NCBI RefSeq assembly: GCF_003672135.1
Contig: NC_039517.1
Location: forward strand, 5,952,001-6,016,000
DNA from: Ooceraea biroi
Lineage: Eukaryota; Arthropoda; Insecta; Hymenoptera; Formicidae
DNA: 64,000 bases
Reading direction: 5' to 3'
Shown: positions 1-10,134 of the stretch, piece by piece
Position numbering within the stretch: the first letter of the stretch is position 1
How the letters are laid out: each line of letters starts with the position of its first letter
Program-made: the position numbers and the translations under genes
Notes under the pieces: model-generated
The model's database searches: none
Told to the model about the DNA's origin: nothing
What the model saw: only the letters and a program-made list of their open reading frames with translations

Positions 1-48
1 ATTAAATTCCAGATGTACGATATCCTTTCGACAGGGAGACAGACAGAC

Positions 49-64
49 GAGAGAGAGAGAGAGA
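49..64. repeat. (GA)8 microsatellite
   Basis: A perfect GA dinucleotide run follows two AGAC units and is followed by more purine-rich sequence to about position 75. It is an ordinary insect microsatellite with no sign of function. Confidence 0.95.
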
Positions 65-1968
65 CTAAGAGAGCAAAAGAACTTTAAAATTGCTTCCTTA
101 TCAAACGTAGCAACGTTGTCGGCCATAGTTTTCCAAAGAAAGATTTCTTGGGCAAGAATTCGCGTGCAAACGAAAATTTAGCTTATTTGTTCGTGCGCAG
201 CGTGCCAGAGTGCTCGCGAAATCTCCGTATACGTTCTTGACGATTAGTCGTTTCGCCGAGGCGAACAAGTGGCTGTATTCGTATTTCCGTGCGTATCGTC
301 GCGTCTGGCAGGGTGGAAATTTCCTCGCAGTTGGAACGTTAAACCGGTGTACACAAGCGGTGGCCAAGTGGGCCGGGAATTTAAGGTCGAATAAACTTGC
401 CAGACCCGTCGGATACTGAAACCACGTTCTCTAAAAGGTCGGAATCGTGTCTCTTGTGGCGCGGAGCACAATTTTTGGTTCCGTTTGTGCGGATGCACGG
501 ACGCTCGGCGCCGCTCGCGAATAATTTTGCGAAAATCGTTGCCGATTTTCACCGCCACGCCTTTGCCTCGCCAAATTCACCACGACGCGCCATTTTCACG
601 ACTTTTGCACCTTGCCTCGCCAAATGCGCCCGATTCCGCATGCAAAACCGCAAATATCGATATCATGAATTTTCAGTTTTTTGACCCCAAACTGAAGATT
701 ATTACGACTCCGACCCGAATCCAGCAAGGAGATTCTATGTGTCGTCCCAATCGAAATAACACGTTTTCAAATCATGTAAAATCTGTTGAACCGATCAATG
801 GTCGTCGATGTGATCCGTAAAACAATTAAAGAAAAGAAGTACCTCCGTTAAAAATACGAGTTTTGACGATTGACGATTTTTCTGTTTGGTTCTGTTTGGT
901 TGGTTGTGTTTAATGTAGAATCGCTTTGTCACGTGGTTCAATCTTCATTGAAAAGTACGACAAGCACTGTGATGCTGCGTGACAGCCGCCTGCAGAGATA
1001 ATTACGCTCTCAACAGGCGTGATTTGAACGTTAAGCGAAATGCACGATATGGATCGCCTGATTTATTTCACAAGTGGCAATACGAAGCGCAACGCGACGT
1101 GCCATTGTATCGCGTTTTCAAACGAAGAAACTTGCCCGGCGCTGGTGGTTCGATGTAACAGTGCGCGTGAGAAGAACATCGTTTGGAGAACGCGTTGACG
1201 CAAGAAAGCCGAAGCACAAAGGAAAATGAATAATAGTCGGGGTGGAGCAGAGCATGTAGGACGTCCGTATCGAACGATAACAGTGCGCCAGTAAGAGGAG
1301 CTTATCGTTTTGAAAGTAATACAGCGCGCGCTGAATATTGAGAGGAATTTGAATCTCATTTGAATACATCAGCATGATTGGTAAATTATTTTCCCTCGTG
1401 TGTAAAGTTTATATATATGCGTGGTGTGTAGCAAACAGCGTCAGCATCATCTTGTATCAGCCCTCGGTTAACACTGAGAGGCGCTTAACATCGAAATCGA
1501 GTGTCGCAGCGTTATGTGAGAGCGCTCCTATGTTACCGATTTTGCGAACGAGGGTGTGAACGAGAAGATATCTCGCCAAAAACCGTTTACGGCGAATTGA
1601 GTTACCGTGTTGCACACAAGGAATGGTTTTACGCCGCCAACGAAAGACGGCGGCGTTTGTTAAGATTTCACAAGAATAATTATGCATTCGTGATACATGC
1701 AATCATTTTCATCGAGAATCGTGAGTTTACTTGTTCAATCTATTCCAGGGATGGTGACGTTGAAGTTGCATGAGGAGTCGATATCATCTCACGGGATCAT
1801 TTAGCGAGATTTGATGAGGATGCTGGAGGAAAGACGGAGGAGACATCAACGCACGTACCCCTTCATCCATCCGCGCGCGCGTACACATCGAGCACGTAAG
1901 TTTAATATCTTCGTGTAGCAAAGCGCACTAACGCGTCGCGAGATGCTGGCGGCAATAGCGACGAAGAT
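65..1968. other. Non-coding stretch, no gene seen
   Basis: No frame here is convincing; the longest is about 110 codons (485-820) and overlaps other open frames. A consensus-like splice donor, CAC followed by GTAAGT, lies near 1893-1899 on the plus strand, but no matching acceptor and open frame were found upstream. A direct duplication of a TCTGTTTGGT-type unit lies at about 880-900. Nothing else stands out. Confidence 0.6.
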
Positions 1969-1981
1969 GGGGGGGGGGGGG
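1969..1981. repeat. Poly-G run of 13
   Basis: Thirteen consecutive G residues on the plus strand. Such homopolymers are prone to sequencing-length error, so any frame read across it (for example 1943-2125) is unreliable. Confidence 0.95.
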
Positions 1982-2501
1982 CGAGGAAAACCAGATTATT
2001 GCTTCAATATTGCACCGATGTCAGGCATCGTAGTTACGTCTACGTATCCGCCCCAATGCTACCCTGCGACGACGACGATCTTCCTGTCCACGACCGTCGG
2101 CGACGATGGCGGAGCGCCGTCCTAATGCCGCGTCTAACACGTGCACACATGCCGGCGGGGTAGTTGCACGTGCGCACTCTCGGCGATGTCGTGCCGTTAT
2201 TAAGCTATCTCTTACCAGTTATATCTCCGTAAGCTCCACCATCCTTCCGTTCAATTGCCCCTGGCCTGGCATGCGAATTCGGAAGTGCTCTTTACGATTG
2301 AGAGGTTTGAACGGATCGGTTACTGAAGCATCATCGTTCAGTATCGCGCTAACGGCATATCAAAATTGGAAAATAATTAGAATCATTGAGCATTTATAAA
2401 TTTTTCATCATCTATACAATATATTTTATCCAAATTAATATAGCGAAAGCTGTTTTGGCGATTTAATAGCAACAACTTGAGGACCAAATACTATCACGTA
2501 A
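1982..2501. other. Non-coding stretch, no gene seen
   Basis: The stretch is GC-rich up to about 2,300 and AT-rich after that. The 97-codon plus-strand frame at 2106-2399 has no recognisable motif, splice support or conserved-looking composition. Confidence 0.6.
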
Positions 2502-2529
2502 TGTGTGTGTGTGTGTGTGTGTGTGTGTG
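2502..2529. repeat. (TG)14 microsatellite
   Basis: A perfect TG run. It is followed at once by a short inverted repeat, ACATAAC (2530-2536) and GTTATGT (2544-2550), so the tract ends in a small potential hairpin. Confidence 0.95.
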
Positions 2530-3266
2530 ACATAACGTACAATGTTATGTACGCCACTTAAGAAAATGGATTTCGTCGTAACGAATCTATGTTATCATTA
2601 GAGGGGCAAATAACGGCCTAATTCACAAACAAACATAATGCATCGGCCGTGTAGGAGCTACAGTCGCACAGATAAAGCTTCAACTCCATGAAAGCAGCTT
2701 TACTCTTGAAATATTGTCTACGAAGAGAAACAAGAGAGCTTCGCATACCGAAAGAATTACGTATGCATGTCTCGTGAATTTCTGGATCACAACAGAATTC
2801 CTTTATTCAAAAAACAAATACAGCGCCGTATGTCTGTGCCGTGAAACAAACAATAGCACGTCTGCGAAATTGGAATGCATCTACAATGTTAACATCTGCG
2901 ACGGAAAGTTGGAGAACGTTTTTAATCTTCCTATAAATAAGAATACAAGCGGATTCAATTAATAGTCGTAAAGATTACTTCAATCTGCATGAACATCCGC
3001 GCAATGCAGTAAGAATGAAAATTCCACGCAAAACAGAACATTTTTTGAAACATCTCTATTTACAAAATGTGAAATATACACTCACATTGAATTTAATGAA
3101 ATTGAAAATTTGTTTCGGAAAACAGTTTCGATATTTGTACACATTAATTATAAACTTTACAACTAATAATGCATTAAAAGAGTCATTTCATCCGTATATC
3201 TCTCTTTTAGTTACTTTTTCACTTGAAGAAATCCGATTAGAAGGAGAGATAGAGATTAGAGTGCAA
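2530..3266. other. AT-rich non-coding stretch
   Basis: AT-rich DNA with short frames at 2714-2962 and 3015-3284 (82 and 89 codons). Neither carries a motif I can name, and their composition follows the local AT bias. No gene is proposed. Confidence 0.6.
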
Positions 3267-3983
3267 TTAATGATTACCAAGTGAATTGCGAAGAGAAAGA
3301 CACACTTCACATCTAATATCCTTGAGATCGTTAGACTGATTGTCGTTAATTGAAAACGGGTCGCTACGTTCGTTTATTTGAAAAACATGCCACAACATAG
3401 TTTGAAGAAACGAATTACAAAACAGACGGTAAATTTCAAGACTCGTCTTACACGATAGATGGATAAAGAGAAGAAATGCCCAACATGCACCGCTAGTAAT
3501 TACAACAGCTACAACGGAATCGTTTGTTTGCACATTGTTGCCACAAAGCATTGCTACTACAGCGAAATGTTCCACCGAGAGCGTGCACACGAGTACATCC
3601 TTCTGTTCCCTTCCGCTGTATACAGGCGCTCGTGCGGACTCAAACGCATTGTGAACCCTCTCGATCCAGCTCGTCGATGCATCTACGCGCACAGCGAACG
3701 CGAGCGCGGCTCGTATGTCGACAAACGTTGCATCTTTCAATCTCACCAACGTCGGAACCAATGCCTGCTGCGTTGCACGCGTATGCTTTTCGATAGCGAC
3801 AAATGAAGCGAGCGAAACGGAAAGCTGATCGATTCGCAAGTAGCTGTATACGCGTTGTGCCTGCATCATTATACGTGGACGTGATGTGACGGATGCGCAT
3901 ACCGTCGACCGACCAGGTGTACTCTTGTTATCATGCTTGATTGGATAAGATGCATTCAAAATACAGTTGTGCAATACTATCAA
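3267..3983 (-). CDS. Long open frame of unknown status
   Basis: At 238 codons with an ATG this is the longest frame in the window. I recognise no family. The N-terminal 130 residues are mixed and fairly polar. Two hydrophobic stretches follow, at about residues 132-147 and 157-178, the second containing ACWAFLLFIHLSC. The last 35 residues are polar with Cys at 225 and 228. Against a real gene: the opposite strand is also open over much of the same DNA (3459-3806 and 3524-3796), which points to a locally stop-poor patch. No TATA box, splice partner or neighbour supports it. By rough estimate, about 0.1 frames this long are expected by chance in 64 kb of this composition, so it is unusual but not decisive. 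Confidence 0.12.
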   Translation of the reverse strand: MIVLHNCILNASYPIKHDNKSTPGRSTVCASVTSRPRIMMQAQRVYSYLRIDQLSVSLASFVAIEKHTRATQQALVPTLVRLKDATFVDIRAALAFAVRVDASTSWIERVHNAFESARAPVYSGREQKDVLVCTLSVEHFAVVAMLCGNNVQTNDSVVAVVITSGACWAFLLFIHLSCKTSLEIYRLFCNSFLQTMLWHVFQINERSDPFSINDNQSNDLKDIRCEVCLSLRNSLGNH

Positions 3984-6900
3984 CGCTTGAAAATACTTAA
4001 AATTTTAATCAATTTCCTATACGTTACGATACTTGTTAAAAAATATATCTAATGGAACACTCGATACTAGATGCATCTGCTGAACGCGCGTTTGATTTCA
4101 CATACGATACAAAAAAAAGTTCAGGCATAATATTTGCATCAACATTGATGCTCTAAAAAGTCATGGGTCGATAAATGTTAAACTCGATGTTAAACATTTG
4201 TTGCGAATGGAATATGAAATGCATACGTGACAGTAAAATTTGTGACTTTACAAACAATAATGTAAATTTTTAATATATATTTGTGTCGACTATTAGGTTA
4301 TACTGATTAAAATAACACGCGATATGGAAATCAAGAATACATTTTTAAGCAGAGTTACAACATATATGTATATGCATGCATATATTTGTTTACAACATAA
4401 GACCTTGCATAGTTTTAGTCGTAATATTGATGAAGCGGATACATCTGTTGAGTAAATTGGCTATTGACGCTGATATTAATTCCGCCGCAGAGTCCGTATT
4501 GCGGTTCCATTGTCGCTAATAACGTCGCTTCCAACCAGTCACTCGTTATTTTTCTGTCAAATGCGAATTCCAACAAGGCATATTAATTATCGAAGATGCT
4601 ACCACAGGCAAAGCAATTTTACCCCCGGCACGAGCTGGACTGCCAGAAACGGCGGAGAGTACGTATTGGCTGCGGACTATATCGGCCGCACGTCGAATAT
4701 CCCCGATATCATCCAATATTTCATAATGGATATCCAATATTTACGATAGTGGACAGACGCCTGCGGATGTGCGATGCAAAAAGCGATGGAAGCGATGGGC
4801 AGAGAGAGAGAGAAGCTGAGGGTGAAACGCGGTGCTATCGGAAGCAAAAGAGATGGGGCAGATGAGCAACTAGAAGAGCGAGAAAGGTCCGAGCCGTTCT
4901 CCAGTGAATTTCCGATCACGCTGTGGAGAGTGCTCGCCTTCGGCGTAACCGAAATCCGCGGTAATTATAGCACGAATGTTCGACATGATCGGAATTACAC
5001 ACATCGCGCTTCCGATTTTCAAACTACACACGTTCCGTTCGATATGTACATGGCTGAAACGCACACAGTTGCATAATCATAAATATTTGATACGTTCGAC
5101 CAGTTAGTGACCAGACGGAGATAGAATAAGTGGATGACTAAATATTCCAATATATACACGCACGAATACACGTCCAATAAGCATACGCGCATAAACTGCC
5201 GGTGGAGCGGACGTACCGGTATTACCGCGTGCACATTCCAGTAAAATTATCAACGCAATCGTGTTCCAGAATGGCTCAAACGTTGGCCTAAAAGTACCCG
5301 TCGTATCAAAATCCTGTTGAATAATTCGGTAATTAATGTGATGATTAAATGCATGTCGGATAGAGGAATAACGAGAGGAGGACAGAGGAAAGTATTGGCG
5401 TTACGCGCGGAAATTATCCTATCCTTTGAACAACGCGATATCACACACGGCTGTGAAAGCTGCAAGTGAATAAAGCGGACGTATCATTATCTAATAGAAT
5501 AAAATTACACCAGTGTGCACGTTATTCACGTGGCTTCGCATACAGCTGCAAATACGTATGATGACATACGGATATAAAAAGGACATGCATAAATGACAAC
5601 TGCGTAATGTCTGCGAATAAAAATTGAATAAAAAAGAGAAGAGAAAAGGATATTTTTTCTACATGAAATAAAAGAAATGCATCACAAATGCGCGCACATT
5701 TCGACCCCGACAGACAGCTACTGATGCAAAATATGAAAATTGCAAAAATAATCATCATAGATTTCGAAAATTTTTATACATTATCCTCGTTACAAGGACA
5801 TGGCAAATCGTGCAATTCAAGTTGACGCACTTTGTCAGCTGGAACTTGTTTGAAAACGACTTTTCTATAATCCCAAGAGAATGCACTCCGAGAGGAATGG
5901 TATTGTACGCAAACCTCCGCATAGAATTCGAGACGAATGAAGGGCAGAGAGCGCCCCTTTCTCTAGTATCTTGCACAAGCAGGTTCGCGTAACCTCAAGT
6001 AAGGTCTGGTGCAAACTCTTCCCTCCTCCTCCTTCACGAAATTACGAAATTCTACTTCGCAACCAGGGGCAGCACGTTGTGGAAGAGGTATTTAATATCA
6101 ACAACTATGCCTCGTTTCGCGGCTCATTACAGAATGTGCCAGAGATCAATCTCATGTTAATTTACGTCTTTAAAATTTCGAATTTGCGTGATCTCGTACG
6201 TGAAACAAGATTGTTTATAAATGTTGCATTTAGTGATACATTGGAGTCACTCGCTAACAATTTCAGCCTAAGTATCTATATTGCATTTCCATACTAATTA
6301 ACTAGCTTGTATATTTCGATAGCTATTTGATCATGCTCTCAATACGTAACAATGAAATCGCATTAGAATCAATGTAACAATGTAGCGAATAGATCGCATT
6401 GCACGAGATGCTAATTAATGACAGGAATACACAGAACGAGGCAAGAGAGTCTGCAACAATATCTGCGTTGTAAACGTTCGATGTTTATGTTATCTGTATC
6501 GCTAGAACTATCAACGTGCAATACTAGATGCGCCGCTGCTGCGGATTCGAGTTTACGCTGGGATAGACTTTGGATCAGCACTAGAGTGTATTACACGAAG
6601 CTGTTGGTGAGCGTATATCGAGCGAGATAACTCTGCCGCGTTTTAATCCAACCGATTAAATTACATCATTGATCAGCATCGTTGATCAATGTTAACGTAA
6701 CTAAGGTAACTACCAGCAATCTGTTCTCAATCTTTTCTCGTTTCAGCTTCACAGCTTAAAGGTGTTAAGCTTTTATTTGGTTCGCATAAAAGACTATCTA
6801 CTTTTGAAATTGTCTATTTGGGAAAAACGTGCGTGATTCTCGTACATTAATTTCTCTGGCAACCGTAATCGTGATTCGCGACAGTGATCATTCAATGGAA

Positions 6901-7655
6901 TTTTTCTTTCGAGACATTGACCTCCGTGACGATAACGAACCGATTAATAACGCGAGGGGGTCGGCACAGGTTCGATTAAACGGAAGAGATTTGGAAACGA
7001 AGTCTGGGAAACAGAAGACAAAATTCCTGCGAAAGCCCGTGTCCTTTAAAAACGCCGACGATCCTCGAACATTTGTTAAGCGCGTCGGTGGCGGACGCTT
7101 TAAAAACCATGCCATTTGTAACGCTACCACGAAGAAAGTGTCTTCGGGTAGGAAAGCGAGCGTCCTATAAGAAAGACATTTGAGACGTCTCGCGATTAAT
7201 CCGAAAGGCCCACGTGGGACGGCAAGGAAGAACAATGAAGTAGATCTCTCGCTGCCTTTCATTTTTTTCTTTCATTTCTCTTTGAGAATCTTTTATATCC
7301 TTCCCTCGGTGCAGTCTCGGTTCGTCGATAATACCGATACACACGTAAATAATCGGCAATGTTGATAATGCAGTGAAATACCAGATAAATACGTGTGACG
7401 TAAAAATATTAGAAAGCCACCGATATAAGTGGCTCATTGATACATCGAATGAGGAACCTTGTCGTCGTTCCTGTTATCGAAATACTAGCGCAAAGGCCCT
7501 GTGATTCAAATTACGTCCTGGCAATCACAACGAGGCCGCGGGCGGGAATTTTCGACTTCGCGGCTGGGCAATTATCGGAAACGGTTTTCGCAACTTCCCG
7601 AGCAGTAACCCTAGATTCATTTCCTGTCCTCACCTACTCTGAAATCGGCGGTACT
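3984..7655. other. Gene-free stretch with small repeats
   Basis: Mostly AT-rich between 4,000 and 4,450 and mixed beyond. An 11-bp direct repeat ATCCAATATTT occurs near 4,711 and 4,731. A short inverted repeat, ATTGATCA and TGATCAAT, lies at 6668-6690. A good plus-strand acceptor (TTTTCTCGTTTCAG) ends near 6,746 and is followed by a 33-codon open frame containing STFEIVYLGK, but no donor bounds it. Frames of 100-124 codons at 5971-6297 and 6829-7262 overlap open frames on other strands or have no motif. Confidence 0.55.
4369..4384. repeat. 16-bp perfect palindrome
   Basis: TATATGCATGCATATA is its own reverse complement and sits inside a longer alternating purine-pyrimidine AT-rich patch. It could extrude a small cruciform, or it may be chance in AT-rich DNA. 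Confidence 0.85.
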
Positions 7656-7666
7656 CCCCCCCCCCC
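7656..7666. repeat. Poly-C run of 11
   Basis: Eleven C residues followed by a CT-rich pyrimidine tract to about 7,684. The overlapping plus-strand frame 7437-7772 runs through it as a proline run, and its length is unreliable. Confidence 0.95.
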
Positions 7667-8756
7667 TCCTCCCTCTCTATCCCCATTATCCATAGGAGGC
7701 CGTGCGCATCACGACCAGGAAAGTTTCCCGCGAATGGTGGATGGTGGGAACAATGTTACCGGATGCAGATGAGTCTCATTTCCCACCTACTCTCAGATCG
7801 TCGTCTCCCGACCGCCCACGTGGTGACCGATCGCTCCGACTGCCATCTGATCGGTGCTCGACAACCCTCTCACTCTCTATCTACCTTTTTCTTTCTTGTT
7901 CCCTGATCCTCATCCTCATTCATCCCGCTCGGCATGCTCCTTGTCGTCATCTCGCTCCCCGTCGCTTTTCTCTCTATTTGCCCCCTTCGTGGCTCCTTGT
8001 ACCTACCAGCACATTACGGGGTCTTTATTGTCCTGCGATGTTAGAGGGTACGACAGGATTGACCATGGTTTATCGGTCGACGTTCGATCGGTCGGACGAA
8101 ACGAGGAAAGGCGTTTCCGCGCAACGCCAAACGCTCGGTGGTGCCTTTGTTACGAGCAGCAGCTTCGTCGCGCGGCAACTTGATATTCGTTGCGCGATCG
8201 TCGGCGCGTGGCTACTCTCGACTGCACTCGACCACTTAAACGAAGTTATTGTGGCCCGTCTTTATGGAACAACTCAAAGACTCTTGAAATGTCGTTTTCT
8301 TTTTTTTCTCTTCTCTTATTGACCGTTAAAAGGAACTCTTCAAGCTCCGAGCTTTGTGAAACGAGGTAAAAAACCAGTAGCGCGCGTGCCTCTCGTAAAT
8401 GTATTTATAAAAGCGACTTGTGCGCGATATCGCGATATTAACATCGAAATCGTTGGTTCGTTAAAACTCGTAAAATGCAGAAAGTTATAAATTTGCGCTC
8501 ACGTGCAAAGTAATGTGATCCAGCAGAATTTTGCCGTAACTAATTCCAACGGCTCGCCCGACGTGCAATCCCGCGGAACATTACCATTTATAAGTTTGCA
8601 CATACGCGATAATAGGATCTCATTCGCTAATGCGTTCGTAATTTAATTCATACTCCCCATGATCAATCATACCAAGCAATTTGTAATAAAATGTGATCAC
8701 GATATCCATTGGGTGAAATTCTAAAACTCTCGGGGACGGTAGCGCGCGGTCGCGTG

Positions 8757-8764
8757 TATAAAAT
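8757..8764 (+). promoter_or_regulatory. TATA-like box, weak promoter candidate
   Basis: TATAAAAT is followed by a TCAGCC initiator-like hexamer whose A is at 8793. The spacing of about 36 bp is longer than the usual 25-31 bp, and no convincing exon follows, so this may be chance. The pair GGACGGT (near 8734) and ACCGTCC (near 8776) forms a short inverted repeat around it. Confidence 0.1.
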
Positions 8765-9268
8765 ATGGCGGTTGCACCGTCCGCTGAATTTCAGCCACAC
8801 TTTTCCACAATCCTTTTAACGTCGGGCGAGAAGATTAAGACTGTGCAAGAGTCAGCGTTTAACAAAACGCGTGAAATGAAACGATGAGTGGTAAATGAAA
8901 CATTAAATGAACGGCAAAAGAGCACAGATTTTTACGTGAAACGAGCAGTGTGTCGATAACTTTGCCGATATGCGAAAATGGAGAGAACGCTTGGACGCTT
9001 GGACTATATTGCGGATATCAGCACTCTTCTGAAGTTTTCGCGATGACACTCGTTAACGTCACACACCATCATATCGGTTACGTGTCTGCCGGTGTGTCAA
9101 GACGGTTCTCGCATTCGACTCTCTCGAAAATCGACAGGTGGAAGATTGGTGGGAGATTCGTTTTCAGAGTACGGTAACGGAGAAATCTTGCAAAAAAGGG
9201 TGAAAAATAGAACAACTCTTGCATAATTTGTTCTCAACGTTTCCGAGAGCGGTTCATCAAACACAGCG

Positions 9269-9290
9269 CGTGATTACGAAAGTAATCACG
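9269..9290. repeat. 9-bp hairpin with GAAA loop
   Basis: CGTGATTAC (9269-9277) and GTAATCACG (9282-9290) are perfect complements separated by GAAA, a GNRA-type tetraloop if transcribed from the plus strand. It is short and isolated, with no poly-T tail or promoter beside it. Confidence 0.8.
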
Positions 9291-10100
9291 TAAATTGTCT
9301 CCAGATATCTCTGAGACCGTTATTAGCCCTAGCCACATCGTCAAGCACGGTAGCTACGGAGAAATTGCTCTTGTACAAAATGGGAAACTCTCGTAACCCG
9401 TCATGAGATGTTAAATCGTAATCTAACATTATTCAGACGGCCGTCTACCCAAAGGGGTAAAGATACTCGCTCACGCTTCTGTCATGTTATCGCGCGACGT
9501 GACCCACAAGCGACTGCCTGAAATCGAACAACGCGGTAGGTATAGCGCGTGAGGCTGTTTCTCGGGCCTCGCTCGTAAAATCGTCGATTCGATTTATGTA
9601 CCGGCCGTAGTTACACGCGACATAATCGTATCGATATATTCCGTTACGACGGCAGGCCATCGAGTGACGGGCGCAAGGTACTCCGGAATCGATCGTGTCC
9701 GGGAGGAACGGGCAACGAGTTTGCCAGTAGTTCCGGCTTGTCCGTTCGTAACTACCGCGCCGACACGGCCAACGAAGGTGATCCAACTTCTCTCGGGTGC
9801 TGCAGACCCGGAGGCGATGCGGTCGGGCTATAAGTAACAGCTAAATTAACATCTTAGTGCATCCCCGGAGCGTCATCTGCTATCTACGGACCGTTAGTAT
9901 CGTACGAGAATCGTAAGATGTACTCCGAAGCCGCGTGTACGCAGTGCGGCGGGTTCGCACGATAAAAGCATCGCGAAAATGCGTGCCTGGTGGTGTTCTC
10001 GTCATCACCGTCGTTAATTCGTTCTCTCCGCGGAAGTGTCAAGTTAAATCATCGCGTTAAATCACCGTATCGAGTGATGCCGTATCAAATAACTGCACGT

Positions 10101-10134
10101 CGCGACGTCTCGCGACGCGTCGCGACGCGTCGCA
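10101..10134. repeat. Tandem CG-rich decamer
   Basis: Three tandem copies of a CGCGACGCGT-type 10-mer (the first ends in CT rather than GT) plus a partial fourth. CGCGACGCGTCGCG inside it is a 14-bp perfect palindrome. It makes an unusually CpG-dense spot of over ten CpG in 34 bp. Confidence 0.85.

Larger units (their letters stand above)
7667..10100. other. CpG-rich gene-free stretch
   Basis: Rich in CGCG. Plus-strand frames 7702-8322 (206 codons) and 7854-8183 lie in pyrimidine-rich DNA and translate to Ser/Leu/Arg-rich sequence without motifs. A TATA-like box occurs at 8757-8764. A 90-codon ATG-less frame around 9,590-9,830 overlaps a reverse frame (9487-9786). I see no gene. Confidence 0.55.

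Noticed and set aside
6960..6990. GGTTCGA, resembling a tRNA T-loop
   Set aside because: The following bases do not fit the B-box consensus, and no A-box or cloverleaf arms are found upstream.
7702..8322. 206-codon plus-strand frame
   Set aside because: Pyrimidine-rich, Ser/Leu/Arg-rich translation with no motif. Another plus frame is open over the same DNA.
9590..9830. ATG-less plus frame with many Gly, Cys and Arg residues
   Set aside because: No start, no acceptor, no domain, and overlapped by a reverse frame of similar length.
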